From NCBI RefSeq assembly GCF_002217435.1, contig NZ_MUHF01000019.1, forward strand, positions 1-64,000: a stretch of 64,000 bases of DNA, written 5' to 3'. The DNA comes from Flavobacterium reichenbachii. Lineage in GTDB: Bacteria; Bacteroidota; Bacteroidia; Flavobacteriales; Flavobacteriaceae. The notes under the pieces are model-generated. The model saw only the letters and a list, made by a program, of their open reading frames with translations, was not told the origin of the DNA and searched no databases. The translations under genes and the position numbers were made by a program. Positions 33,864 to 43,115 of the stretch are shown one piece after another (the stretch's first letter is position 1; each line of letters starts with the position of its first letter).

Positions 33864-35276
33864 TTATGGTAATGCATAAAATTCAACCCCTTCTGATATA
33901 TAATTTCTAGGTATCTGATTTGATTTGGTGTAATAATGATCACTATCTTTTCCACTATAATACATGTATATTTGAACAGCACCATTTAAACTTAATGTGG
34001 CATTTGGATATGCATAAAATGCGATACCTTCTGAAACATAATTTATTGGTATCTGACTAGATCTAGAATAATAATGATCGCTATCTTTTCCGCTATAATA
34101 CATATATATTGGAACTGTATTTACTGCTGGATAATTAAATGCTTTAAAAAACACTCCTTCTGAAATATAATTATTAGGAATAGTGTTATTTTGATTATAG
34201 TAATGATCACTATCTCTACCACTATAAAAGCAATAAATATCTACTGGTATATCTTGTATTTTTACAGTATTATTGATTATGTATTGATCTACATATTGTT
34301 TAATTTGTGATTTTTTTACTGGATCATTAATAAGATCATATATGTAAATTAATCCATTAGGTGCAATATCCATCAATACAGAATTTGAAACATCAACACT
34401 ATTTTGCCAATCTGAAATATTCAAGGTTTGAACTGGAGATTTTTCCAAATTGATTGTTCCAATTAATGATTTTGAAGGGTTTCCACCTCGTGTGTTATAG
34501 AATATTTTTCTATTATAGTTTTGAGATGCATAAGAAGTATTTACATCGTTATTTACATCCATACTAAAAACATTTTCAACACTTGATTTAACACCAGCTC
34601 TTGCCGCAAGTGCTCTATCGAGGTTTTTTGTTTCAGATTGATAAAGAACATTTAATTTTGCACCAGTATAAATATCTGTTAAAATATGTGTTCCATAATC
34701 TTGCACGATTTGTTGCGGTGTTTTAGAATTTAAATCAGCTATAAACTCAGGAGTAAGATAATTTTTAAGCAAGTCTATTGTACTGTTAAATCTTAATCGT
34801 TTATATTTCACTTCTAAAGAATAGCTTCCGTAGATGTATTTTCCTTCAAATTTGTTTGTGTCAGTTGTGTTTTGTGTAAATGCAGATGAAAGAGTTTTGC
34901 CATAAACAACTTGTGAAGAAGTACTTTCTGTTTTTTGTGAAAGGACTTTAGAATATGTTAGAGCATTTTCACCGTAAACTTCTTTATATTCACTAGAATA
35001 TGTAAATTCCTCACTTAATCTTGAAGCTTGTTCTGCTTTAAATCTTGCTATGTCAATTACTTGAAAACCAGCAGAATTAGAATTTGCAAATTCTTTTGTA
35101 ACATCATAACCATATCCTAATGCATCATAACCTCCGTCTCCAGGTCTTTGAGTTGATTTAGAACTTATTTGTTGTGTTTGAGCATTAATAATTTGCTCTT
35201 GATTTTCTTCATCAGAACATGAAGCAGTAAATAATAACATAAATGTTAGTGGTAAAACAAATAGTTTTTTTTTCAT
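33864..35276 (-). CDS. Surface MACPF-domain lipoprotein with C-terminal repeats
   Basis: 470-aa perforin-like protein. A lipobox ends at Cys20 (LLFTASC), followed by SDEEN, resembling the Flavobacterium lipoprotein export signal, so surface exposure is likely. The MACPF signature YGTH at 194-197 is followed by x(6)-G-A, close to the classic YGTHF-x6-GG. Flanking beta/helical segments (about 45-335) fit the pore-forming fold. Three repeats at about 346-382, 389-424 and 435-470 share YYSGkDSDHYY and YiSEGv.FyA; they resemble DUF5648-type modules and may bind glycans. Relatives in Bacteroidales (BSAPs) kill related bacteria. It is monocistronic with a TACATTTG box upstream. Target and activity are inference. 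Confidence 0.85.
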   Translation of the reverse strand: MKKKLFVLPLTFMLLFTASCSDEENQEQIINAQTQQISSKSTQRPGDGGYDALGYGYDVTKEFANSNSAGFQVIDIARFKAEQASRLSEEFTYSSEYKEVYGENALTYSKVLSQKTESTSSQVVYGKTLSSAFTQNTTDTNKFEGKYIYGSYSLEVKYKRLRFNSTIDLLKNYLTPEFIADLNSKTPQQIVQDYGTHILTDIYTGAKLNVLYQSETKNLDRALAARAGVKSSVENVFSMDVNNDVNTSYASQNYNRKIFYNTRGGNPSKSLIGTINLEKSPVQTLNISDWQNSVDVSNSVLMDIAPNGLIYIYDLINDPVKKSQIKQYVDQYIINNTVKIQDIPVDIYCFYSGRDSDHYYNQNNTIPNNYISEGVFFKAFNYPAVNTVPIYMYYSGKDSDHYYSRSSQIPINYVSEGIAFYAYPNATLSLNGAVQIYMYYSGKDSDHYYTKSNQIPRNYISEGVEFYALP

Positions 35277-35300
35277 TTGTAAATAAGATTAAAATTTTAA

Positions 35301-35308
35301 CAAATGTA
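35301..35308 (-). promoter_or_regulatory. -7 box of the MACPF gene
   Basis: The minus strand reads TACATTTG, 25 nt before the ATG. A TAA-type trinucleotide tract lies 38 nt further upstream. Confidence 0.5.
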
Positions 35309-35345
35309 AGAAAAAAACACAAAAGAAAGAAATAGCTTTCAAAAT

Positions 35346-35363
35346 TAATAATAATAATAATAA
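35346..35363. repeat. Trinucleotide microsatellite upstream of the MACPF promoter
   Basis: Six units of TAA (TTA on the minus strand) in a row, just upstream of the MACPF -7 box. Confidence 0.7.
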
Positions 35364-35530
35364 AATTTTTATAAAAATTTAAGTATTAACATTTTAAACC
35401 GTTAATTTATCAAAGCCAGATTAAATTTTTGCAGCATTAATACATCCAAATTTTCTCCTCACGGCATCTGATGTAAATATATCTTTTAGATCACAGTAGA
35501 CTTATAATCGGGATCATTATAACCAAAGCG

Positions 35531-35742
35531 TTAGTGTTCCTTTTGTTCTTTTTCCAAAACTTCACAGCCTTTTATAACTTCTAGGATCATATCAATTAGA
35601 GCGAGTTCCTTATTATCAGTTTTCTGAAATCTTAATTCGACATTTCATCTTGTAATTCATCGCAATAATCGGCAAGTTTTTGTACTTCTGGTTCTTCCAA
35701 AAGATGTTCTTTATTTCTAAATATTTCGTGCATTGATCTCAT
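35531..35742 (-). pseudogene. Frameshifted ~70-codon hypothetical gene
   Basis: Reading from the ATG at 35742 gives MRSMHEIFRNKEHLLEEPEVQKLADYCDELQDE (shown here in parts: MRSMHEIFRNKEH, LLEEPEVQKLADYCDELQDE), then a stop after MSN. In another frame from about 35640 it continues VELRFQKTDNKELALIDMI and LEVIKGCEVLEKEQKEH to TAA at 35531. The span of 212 nt is one short of a multiple of three, so a single-base deletion near 35640-35646 (ATTGTC to ATGTC would restore DEIVELRF) explains both halves. The protein is helical and acidic with no known family. Downstream, 35400-35530, shows more short open pieces (DLKDIFTSDAVRRKFG) that may be further decay. Confidence 0.65.
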
Positions 35743-35810
35743 AACAAATTAAATTCCAATTTTTAAATTCAAAATTCCAAAGCTAATTTTATAAAAAAGA
35801 TTCACATAAA

Positions 35811-35853
35811 AAAAATTCCAAATTCCTATAGTTATATCGGAATTTGGAATTTT
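35811..35853. terminator. Terminator downstream of the ferredoxin-type reductase gene
   Basis: AAAATTCCAAATTCC and GGAATTTGGAATTTT form a perfect 15-bp stem with a 12-nt loop, 22 nt past the stop. Confidence 0.8.
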
Positions 35854-35874
35854 ATATTTGTTGGATTTTAATAA

Positions 35875-36927
35875 TTAAACATCATCAAAATCTACATAAA
35901 TTGTTTCTGAAGTTGGATGCGCCTGACAGGTTAAAACTAAACCAGAAGCAATTTCTTTATCTGTTAAAATTGAGTTTTTTGTCATTTCTGCCGTTCCTGC
36001 CGTAATGCGTGCTAAACAACTGCTGCAGATACCGCCCTGACAAGAATAAGGTGCATCAATTCCCTTTTTTAATGCTGCATCTAGGATGGTTTGTTTTTGA
36101 GACATTTCAAAAGAAACTTCTTCATCATCAACCAAAACAGTAATTTTTGTATGCCCTTCTAATGAAGTCGAAATTTCGTGTACTTCTGTAGATGAAGTAA
36201 AAAGCTCAAACTTAATAGCAGATTCTTTTACGTTTTTTTCTTTTAATACATCCGAAACCGTATTGATCATTTCTTCTGGACCACACAAGAAAAATTTATC
36301 AAACTGCAATTCTTTATGCTTATTATTCAAAACAAAATTTACAGAAGATTTCTCAATTCTGCCAAATAAAGCATTTTCGGCTTTAGCCTGACTAAATACG
36401 TAATGTACAAAAAAACGTCCTACATATTGTAATTGAAGATCGTGAAGTTCTTGGTAAAAAATAGTTTCTTCTGGATTTCTGTTTCCGTAAACTAATACAA
36501 ATGAGCTTTTTGGTTCGCTTTTTAGAACAGATTTTATAATAGAAAGTACAGGAGTGATTCCGCTTCCTGCCACAAAAGCTGCGTAGTTTTTTTGTCTTTC
36601 AGCTTCAGGTTCAAATGTAAATTTTCCTTCAGGATGTCCTACTTCCAGAACATCGCCGGCTTTTAGTTTGGTATTTGCAAACTGAGAAAACATCCCATTT
36701 TTTACTGCTTTTACAGCTATTCGTAATTCACCGCTTTCTGGAGCAGAACAAATAGAATATGCACGTCTAATTTCTTGGTTATCAAGAGTTAGTTTTAAAT
36801 TAATGTATTGTCCAGCTATAAATTTATAGTCAAGTTTTAGTTCTTCGGGAACATTAAAAAGCACAGAAACAGCATCTTTTGTTTCTCGTTTTACCTCTTT
36901 AATTATAAGTTTTAAGAATGAAGGCAT
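35875..36927 (-). CDS. PaaE-like FAD/2Fe-2S NAD(P)H oxidoreductase
   Basis: 350-aa three-domain electron-transfer protein. The N-terminal FAD domain (about 1-105) has the RRAYSICSAP motif; the NAD(P) domain (about 110-225) has AAFVAGSGITPVLSII; the C-terminal plant-type ferredoxin domain (about 260-350) has CQGGICSSC and a distal Cys in LVLTCQAHP, giving four ligands. This order matches PaaE and class IA/FNR-like reductases. No paa oxygenase genes are in the window, so its partner is open. I chose the ATG at 36927 (MPSFLKLIIKEV) because it aligns with the domain start and lies 16 nt after a TACTTTTG box. Confidence 0.88.
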   Translation of the reverse strand: MPSFLKLIIKEVKRETKDAVSVLFNVPEELKLDYKFIAGQYINLKLTLDNQEIRRAYSICSAPESGELRIAVKAVKNGMFSQFANTKLKAGDVLEVGHPEGKFTFEPEAERQKNYAAFVAGSGITPVLSIIKSVLKSEPKSSFVLVYGNRNPEETIFYQELHDLQLQYVGRFFVHYVFSQAKAENALFGRIEKSSVNFVLNNKHKELQFDKFFLCGPEEMINTVSDVLKEKNVKESAIKFELFTSSTEVHEISTSLEGHTKITVLVDDEEVSFEMSQKQTILDAALKKGIDAPYSCQGGICSSCLARITAGTAEMTKNSILTDKEIASGLVLTCQAHPTSETIYVDFDDV

Positions 36928-36943
36928 GGTTGTAATTTTTATG

Positions 36944-36951
36944 CAAAAGTA
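36944..36951 (-). promoter_or_regulatory. -7 box of the PaaE-like gene
   Basis: The minus strand reads TACTTTTG, 16 nt before the chosen ATG. It supports that start over the longer reading frame. Confidence 0.55.
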
Positions 36952-37054
36952 GCAAACGGTGGTAAATGATATGCACGAAATCAATTTTTTTAACTTTTTT
37001 TGTAACGTTTACTTACATTTGATCTCTTACTATCAAAATCAAAATTAATTGACC

Positions 37055-38515
37055 ATGATTAAAAAGTTTATTTATCTCGAATGGAAAGCCTTTACCAGAT
37101 CTGCTTCGTTTGGTGCCAACCTGGCAATGAAAATTTTAGTAGGTTTTTTGATGATCTATTTTTCATTAATTTTTATAGGAGGCGGTATAGGAGTATTTTA
37201 TATTCTAAAAAAAATGAATCTCGAACCCTTGCAAACCGTCAACAGGTTTCTGATTTATTACTTTTTGTTTGATCTCGTTATACGATTGTTAGTGCAGGCT
37301 ATTCCGGTGCTCAATATAAAACCTTTACTTATTCTTCCTTTTAAGAAACCTACGATAGTTCATTTTTCTTTAGGCAAAACGGTTTTGTCATTTTTCAATT
37401 GGATCCATGCACTTTTCTTCGTTCCTTTTTCTATTGTGTTAGTTCTGGAAGGTTATAGTATTACTGGAATTATTTTGTGGCATCTTGCTATTATATCCTT
37501 AGTATACATCAACAATTTTGTAAATATCATTTTAAGCAATATTGATAAATTGTTTGTTGTTTTTATAGGATTAATTCTTGCTTTGGCAGGAGCACAATAT
37601 TATAAGTTATTTGATATTACAATTTTCACAGCGCCTTTTTTTAACGGATTGTACCAATCAAAATGGCTGTTTTTAATTCCGATTGTATTTTTAATCGGAT
37701 TGTATTTATTTACATTTCAGTATTTTAAAAACAACTTATATCTGGACGCCGGACTTTCTAAAAAAGAAGATGTTGCTGCAACAGAAAATCTTTCCTGGCT
37801 TAATCAATTCGGTACTTTAGGCACGTTTCTTAAAAATGATATTAAACTAATCAAAAGAAACAAAAGATCTAAAACGACGATTTTTATGAGCGTTATCTTT
37901 TTGTTTTACGGACTTATATTTTTTGGAAATTCTCACCAGCCGGCTGTGATGCATATTTTTGCGGGCATATTTGTTTCAGGTGGATTTTTATTTGTATTTG
38001 GACAATTTGTACCAAGCTGGGACAGTTCTTATTATCAATTAATGATGACACAAAACATTCCATATCGAGGTTACATTACCTCAAAATGGTGGCTTGTGGT
38101 TATTGCTACTTTTGTCTCGACGATTATAGCTTCATTTTATCTTTTTTACGGATGGGAAGTTTACTTAACAATCGTTGTCGGAGCGATTTACAATATAGGA
38201 GTAAATTCACACTTGGTACTTTTGGGCGGTGCGTTTACCAAAACTCCAATCGATTTAAGTAGTTCAAGCGGTGCTTTTGGCGACAAAAAAGCTTTTAATG
38301 TGAGTGCGATGTTACTAACCCTTCCGAAATTATTACTGCCTTTAGGTTTGTATGGACTTGGACTTTATTTGGGAGATAAAACACTCGGATTATTATTAGT
38401 TTCAGGAGCGGGAGTTTTAGGTTTTGTTTTAAGAAACAAGGTTTTTTCGTTAATCGAAAAAAGATACAAAATCGAAAAATACAGTACTATAAGTGCTTAT
38501 AAACAAAAGAATTAA
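37055..38515 (+). CDS. DUF5687 family ABC transporter permease
   Basis: 486-aa membrane protein with about 12 hydrophobic segments; I recall the family as DUF5687. It starts MIKKFIYLEWKAFTRSAS, as do bacterial ABC-2-like permeases. The ATG at 37055 is preferred over a TTG at 37049. An ATPase gene follows after 91 nt on the same strand, so the two probably form an exporter. The substrate is unknown. Confidence 0.8.
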   Translation: MIKKFIYLEWKAFTRSASFGANLAMKILVGFLMIYFSLIFIGGGIGVFYILKKMNLEPLQTVNRFLIYYFLFDLVIRLLVQAIPVLNIKPLLILPFKKPTIVHFSLGKTVLSFFNWIHALFFVPFSIVLVLEGYSITGIILWHLAIISLVYINNFVNIILSNIDKLFVVFIGLILALAGAQYYKLFDITIFTAPFFNGLYQSKWLFLIPIVFLIGLYLFTFQYFKNNLYLDAGLSKKEDVAATENLSWLNQFGTLGTFLKNDIKLIKRNKRSKTTIFMSVIFLFYGLIFFGNSHQPAVMHIFAGIFVSGGFLFVFGQFVPSWDSSYYQLMMTQNIPYRGYITSKWWLVVIATFVSTIIASFYLFYGWEVYLTIVVGAIYNIGVNSHLVLLGGAFTKTPIDLSSSSGAFGDKKAFNVSAMLLTLPKLLLPLGLYGLGLYLGDKTLGLLLVSGAGVLGFVLRNKVFSLIEKRYKIEKYSTISAYKQKN

Positions 38516-38606
38516 ATAATATGCCAATTAGAAAATTAAATCTATTGGCAGCCAATTAAACAAACCAAAGACAGATTTTATAATCAACTCATAAATCCAA
38601 ATTATT

Positions 38607-39302
38607 ATGATACAAGTTAATCAGCTTTCAAAAAAATATAACGACACAACAGTTTTAAATATTAGTAATCTTGAAATCCCTAAAGGACAAAGTTTTGGAT
38701 TAGTAGGAAATAATGGAGCCGGAAAAACCACTTTTTTTAGTTTACTGTTAGATTTGATTCAGCCTTCAACGGGGAATATTAAAAACAATGATATTCAGGT
38801 AAATACTAGTGAAAACTGGAAATCTTTTACAGGTTCATTTTTAGACGAAAGTTTCTTAATTGGTTACCTTACTCCCGAAGAATATTTTTATTTTGTTGGA
38901 GATTTACGCCATCAAAATAAAGCAGATATTGATGCTTTATTGGCGCAGCATGCAGAGTTTTTTAATGGAGAAATTTTAAATAATAAAAAATACCTTCGAG
39001 ATTTATCAAAAGGAAATCAGAAAAAGGTCGGAATAATAGCGACACTTATTGGGAATCCCGAAGTTGTTATTTTAGACGAACCTTTTGCAAATTTGGACCC
39101 GACAACAGTAAGCAGATTAAAAAAAATAATTAAAGAACTTGCTGAAAATCCAAATGTTACAGTATTAGTTTCCAGTCATGATTTACAACATACAGTTGAG
39201 GTTTGCGATAGAATTGTTGCACTTAATAAAGGAGAAATCGTAAAAGATATTGTGACATCAAAAGAAACCCTGCAGGAACTAGAATTGTTTTTTGCGGTAT
39301 AA
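38607..39302 (+). CDS. ABC transporter ATP-binding protein
   Basis: 231-aa nucleotide-binding domain. Walker A is GNNGAGKTT (about residues 34-42), the signature is LSKGNQKKV, Walker B is VVILDEPFANL and the H-loop is SSHDLQHT. The variant signature (LSKGN in place of LSGGQ) is common in ABC-2 exporters. It pairs with the upstream DUF5687 permease gene. Confidence 0.93.
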   Translation: MIQVNQLSKKYNDTTVLNISNLEIPKGQSFGLVGNNGAGKTTFFSLLLDLIQPSTGNIKNNDIQVNTSENWKSFTGSFLDESFLIGYLTPEEYFYFVGDLRHQNKADIDALLAQHAEFFNGEILNNKKYLRDLSKGNQKKVGIIATLIGNPEVVILDEPFANLDPTTVSRLKKIIKELAENPNVTVLVSSHDLQHTVEVCDRIVALNKGEIVKDIVTSKETLQELELFFAV

Positions 39303-39389
39303 GCCCTAATATTTCAAAAAGAAGCGTATTTTTACGAGCCTTTATACTAAAACTTCTTTTTGGAAGTTATTGATTAAAAATCTTTTCTA

Positions 39390-42005
39390 TTGAAAAAGAA
39401 TACTCTAAAATATTGTTTTTTTGTCGTGTTTTTCTTTTTGTTGATAGCTTGTTCTACCAAAAAAGACACGTTTTTATCAAGAAACTCTCATGCCTTAAGT
39501 ACAAAATATAATATTTTGTATAATGGTGGTATTGGTCTTGAGAAGGGATTATTGTCTGTACAAGGTAACGATCAGGATAATTTTTGGAAGATGCTGCCTA
39601 TTGAAAAAATGCAGATTGAAGAAAATTTTTCGGAAGAAGAAAAAGCTAAAAATCCGGATTTTGAGCGTGCAGAAACCAAAGCAACAAAGGCCATCCAGAA
39701 ACACTCAATGAATATTGGAGGAAGAGAAAAAAATTCTCAAATCGATGAAGCTTATCTGATGCTTGGTAAAGCAAGATATTACGATCAGCGTTTTATTCCG
39801 GCGCTTGAGGCATTCAACTATATTTTATACAAATACCCAAACAGCAGTAATATTTATACAGCAAAAATCTGGCGCGAAAAAACCAATATGCGTTTAGGAA
39901 ACGATGCAATTGTAATCACGAACATTAACAGATTATTAAAAAGAACGGATTTAAACAAACAGACTTTTTCTGACGCAAATGCTTTGCTTGCAGAAGCATT
40001 CTTAAATTTAGAAGAAAAAGACAGTGCTGTAACCAAATTAAAAATTGCAGAAGAATTTAGCAGAATAAACGAAGAGAAAGCTAGATACCGTTTTATTCTT
40101 GGACAAATGTATCAGGAAGCAGGAAAAAAAGACAGTGCAATTTACTTTTACGACGGTGTTATAAAAATGAATAGAAAAGCCGATCGAAAATACATGATGC
40201 ATGCTTATGCAAAAAAAGCAGAGCTTTATGATTATGAAAAAGGCAATGATACTCTGTTCTTAAAAAAATACAATAAACTGACAAAGGATCGTGAAAACAG
40301 ACCCTACTACGACATCTTGTTTTACGAAATGGGTCTGTTTTATGACACCAGAAAAAATCAGGACGAAGCATTAAAATTCTATAATAAATCTTTACGCAGA
40401 AAATCTAAAGATTCCTATTTAGCAGCTTCTGCTTACAGAAACATCGGAAACATGTATTTTAAAAGTACAAACTATACCATGGCAGCTAAATATTATGACA
40501 GCACCCTGGTAAAATTAAATCCGAAGAGCAGAGAATATGCATTCATTAAAAAGAACAGAAAAAATCTTGATGATGTAATTAAATATGAAGGAATTGCAAA
40601 ACGAAATGATAGTATCATCAAAGTATATGGTTTACCTCCTGCAGATAGAAAAATTTATTTTGAAAATTATATTGCCGAGCTTAAAAAGAAAGACGAAGCA
40701 AAACGTATTTTATTAGAGAAGCAAAACGAAAAATTAGCCAATATAGATCGTAATTCTCAAGCTCAGATTCCTGGAAATGGAGCTGTTAATCCGCAATCTT
40801 TAGGTAAACAAGTCGAACCTGATGGTGTTGGTCTGCCTCCGGGAAGCAATGATGTTGTAAGTACTTTTTACTTTTACAACCCGACAACTGTTGCCTATGG
40901 AAAATTGCAATTTAAAAAAATGTGGGGTAACAGAACGCTTGGCGGCAACTGGAGATTAGCTTCTATTAAAGCGGCGAATAGTGCTGCAATGAATGACAGT
41001 ATTACGAATCAAGCAGACAATAATAATATAGTGAAGGATTCTGTCGTAATAGAAAAATATACAACAGAGTTTTATCAGAAACAGCTTCCAACCAAACAAG
41101 CTTCAATAGACAGTATTGGAGTTGAGCGTAATTTTGCCTACTATCAATTAGGACTTATATATAAAGAGAAATTTAAAGAATATAATCTGGCCAGTGATAA
41201 GCTAGAGCAATTGCTGCGTAATAATCCGGAAGAGAAATTGATATTGCCATCAATGTATAATTTGTATAAAATATATCAAATTACAAATCCTGCCAAAGCA
41301 GAAGCTATAAAAGCAAATATTACAGCAACATATCCAAACTCTAGATATGCGCAGATTTTGAATAATACAAACGAAGCCGATAATTTGTCGCCTGAAAAAG
41401 AATATCAGAAATGGTATAAATTATATCAAAACGAAGAATTTAATACCGTACTGGATAATATTGATAATTTGATTAATCAATACGCTGGTGAAGACATAGT
41501 TTCTAAGTATGAATTGCTTAAAGCAAATACCTTAGGAAAAGTAGATGGTTTGGAGGCGTATAAAAATGGTTTAGAATCGGTTGCAGACAATTACCCGAAT
41601 AGTGAAGAGGGCAAAAATGCAAGAGAAATTCTGGAAAAACAAATTCCAAGTCTCGAAAAACTTGCTTTTACAACTGCAGATAACAAAAACTGGAAAATCA
41701 TTTATCCAATTTTAAGTAATGATACAAAATCAGCCAAACAAATAGAAGATGCAATTAAGAAATTTTTAGATTATGAAAATTTTATGAGACTGACAACTTC
41801 TTTGGATAAATATAATAAAACGCAAAGTTTTGTAGTTATTCATGGTTTAAAATCAGAGTCTTATGCTAGAGACGTATCAGATGTTTTAGCAGAAGATAAA
41901 AAATATAAAATTTTGCAGCCTTCAATTATTATCTCAAGTGATAATTATAAGGTGATTCAAATTAAAAAAAATCTTGAAGAATACAAAGCCCCAAAAAACC
42001 CTTAA
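39390..42005 (+). CDS. sprE: Gliding motility / T9SS lipoprotein SprE (PorW)
   Basis: 871-aa TPR-rich outer-membrane-associated lipoprotein (lipobox LLIACS, Cys about residue 21). In F. johnsoniae SprE is required for gliding and for type IX secretion; the N-terminus CSTKKDTFLSRNSHALSTKY and the SprE gene's position near bactofilin and the ATP synthase genes are as I recall them there. Several TPR pairs span about 95-400 and 570-760. The start codon is TTG at 39390. It lies 2 nt upstream of the bactofilin gene. It should support secretion of CTD proteins such as the GH8 enzyme in this window. Confidence 0.9.
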   Translation: MKKNTLKYCFFVVFFFLLIACSTKKDTFLSRNSHALSTKYNILYNGGIGLEKGLLSVQGNDQDNFWKMLPIEKMQIEENFSEEEKAKNPDFERAETKATKAIQKHSMNIGGREKNSQIDEAYLMLGKARYYDQRFIPALEAFNYILYKYPNSSNIYTAKIWREKTNMRLGNDAIVITNINRLLKRTDLNKQTFSDANALLAEAFLNLEEKDSAVTKLKIAEEFSRINEEKARYRFILGQMYQEAGKKDSAIYFYDGVIKMNRKADRKYMMHAYAKKAELYDYEKGNDTLFLKKYNKLTKDRENRPYYDILFYEMGLFYDTRKNQDEALKFYNKSLRRKSKDSYLAASAYRNIGNMYFKSTNYTMAAKYYDSTLVKLNPKSREYAFIKKNRKNLDDVIKYEGIAKRNDSIIKVYGLPPADRKIYFENYIAELKKKDEAKRILLEKQNEKLANIDRNSQAQIPGNGAVNPQSLGKQVEPDGVGLPPGSNDVVSTFYFYNPTTVAYGKLQFKKMWGNRTLGGNWRLASIKAANSAAMNDSITNQADNNNIVKDSVVIEKYTTEFYQKQLPTKQASIDSIGVERNFAYYQLGLIYKEKFKEYNLASDKLEQLLRNNPEEKLILPSMYNLYKIYQITNPAKAEAIKANITATYPNSRYAQILNNTNEADNLSPEKEYQKWYKLYQNEEFNTVLDNIDNLINQYAGEDIVSKYELLKANTLGKVDGLEAYKNGLESVADNYPNSEEGKNAREILEKQIPSLEKLAFTTADNKNWKIIYPILSNDTKSAKQIEDAIKKFLDYENFMRLTTSLDKYNKTQSFVVIHGLKSESYARDVSDVLAEDKKYKILQPSIIISSDNYKVIQIKKNLEEYKAPKNP

Positions 42006-42007
42006 TC

Positions 42008-42406
42008 ATGTTTGACAAAGTAAAAAAACCCGGAACAGAACTTTTAGGTAAAACCAATAGAATAGTAGAAGGAACATCAATAATAGGAGATATTGTTTCT
42101 AAAGCTGATTTTAGACTAGATGGAGAATTGATAGGAAATTTTACTTCACAGGGGAAAATAGTAATTGGAGCTAAGGGAGTTGTAAAAGGAGAAATTATTT
42201 GTAATAATGCTGATATTGAAGGACTGTTTCATGGAAAAATAAAAGTTCTCGAAATCCTTAATATTAAATCTACTGCCCAAATACACGGAGAAGTAGCAGT
42301 AGGAAAACTTTCGATAGAACCGGGAGCAGATTTTACGGCAACCTGTACTATGCTTGCAAATTCTAATCAGGTAATCATGTTAGAAGATGGAAAAGGAACC
42401 GAATAA
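42008..42406 (+). CDS. Bactofilin
   Basis: 132-aa polymer-forming cytoskeletal protein. A short disordered N-terminus leads to a right-handed beta-helix with regular hydrophobic/Gly steps (GDIVSKADFRLDGELIGNF, GKIVIGAKGVVKGEIICNN). Bactofilins form membrane-associated filaments that place cell-wall or motility machinery. It lies 2 nt after sprE and overlaps atpZ by 20 nt, so it is in the same transcript as both. Confidence 0.93.
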   Translation: MFDKVKKPGTELLGKTNRIVEGTSIIGDIVSKADFRLDGELIGNFTSQGKIVIGAKGVVKGEIICNNADIEGLFHGKIKVLEILNIKSTAQIHGEVAVGKLSIEPGADFTATCTMLANSNQVIMLEDGKGTE

Positions 42407-42614
42407 AAATAGAAGAAATAAATGGCTGGCATTTATTAATATCCCTTTTCAAATGGGGGTAATAATATTTTTATTCTCTTATTTTGGAACCTGGCTGGAT
42501 GAAAATCATCCGAGTCCTAAAGTTTATTACAATACCATTTTTGTATTGGCAGGTGTAGGTCTTGCTTTATATAATGTTATCCGTCAGGTTAATGATATTA
42601 ATAAAACAAAGTAA
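42387..42614 (+). CDS. AtpZ/AtpI family protein
   Basis: 75-aa protein with two TM helices (IPFQMGVIIFLFSYFGTWL and VYYNTIFVLAGVGLALYNVI) and basic ends. It belongs to the AtpZ/AtpI family that assists assembly of the F0 c-ring or Mg2+ uptake. It overlaps the bactofilin stop by 20 nt and heads the ATP synthase genes, as expected. Confidence 0.85.
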   Translation: MEKEPNKNRRNKWLAFINIPFQMGVIIFLFSYFGTWLDENHPSPKVYYNTIFVLAGVGLALYNVIRQVNDINKTK

Positions 42615-42674
42615 AATTTTTCATTTGTAACAGCGTAGATAAAAGTTGCATCTTTGCAAAAAATTTTACGTGAA

Positions 42675-43067
42675 ATGTTATTAAAAAATTACAAACCCTT
42701 TTTTTATTTATTTTGTTTTGCAGTTGTCGCATGTATACTGCACAGCACAGCATTTTTTTTACTGGAAATTAATTTTCAAAAATTTCATTATAGTATCGGA
42801 TTAATTTATTTGATTTTTTTCGGATTATCTGCTTTGTTGTACACTATCTTATTGATGGTAAAAAAGAAGAATTTTGAAATCGTTGGAATGGTTTTCTTAT
42901 TTGGAACTTTTACACAAATGTTATTAGGATATTTAATATTGCAGCCAATTTTGGAAAACAAAACTGAAACAGCAGATGTTGAAAAAGTTAGTTTTTTTAT
43001 AACATTTATTTTGTTTTTGTTATTTGAGACGCTTTTAACTGTCCGATTATTAAATGAAAAGCGTTAA
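42675..43067 (+). CDS. Subunit I-like membrane protein of the ATP synthase cluster
   Basis: 130-aa protein with four TM helices, located between atpZ and atpB, where F0 subunit I often lies. The ATG at 42675 (MLLKNYKPFFYLF) is a better start than the TTG at 42654. There is no strong motif, so the subunit-I-like role is from size, topology and position. It is not cotranslated with its neighbours (60 and 118 nt gaps). Confidence 0.65.
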   Translation: MLLKNYKPFFYLFCFAVVACILHSTAFFLLEINFQKFHYSIGLIYLIFFGLSALLYTILLMVKKKNFEIVGMVFLFGTFTQMLLGYLILQPILENKTETADVEKVSFFITFILFLLFETLLTVRLLNEKR

Positions 43068-43115
43068 ATTAGCGATTCTGTAAAACAAGGTTCAAAAATA
43101 ATTTTTCATATCCTT

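Noticed and set aside
39312..39364. Possible terminator AAAAAGAAG ... CTTCTTTTT before sprE
   Set aside because: The loop is about 30 nt and the stem is short and AT-rich; not strong enough to list.
42654..42674. TTG start for the subunit-I-like gene
   Set aside because: The extra residues are not hydrophobic or conserved-looking, and the segment overlaps a promoter-like TTGCATCTTTG; the ATG at 42675 is preferred.
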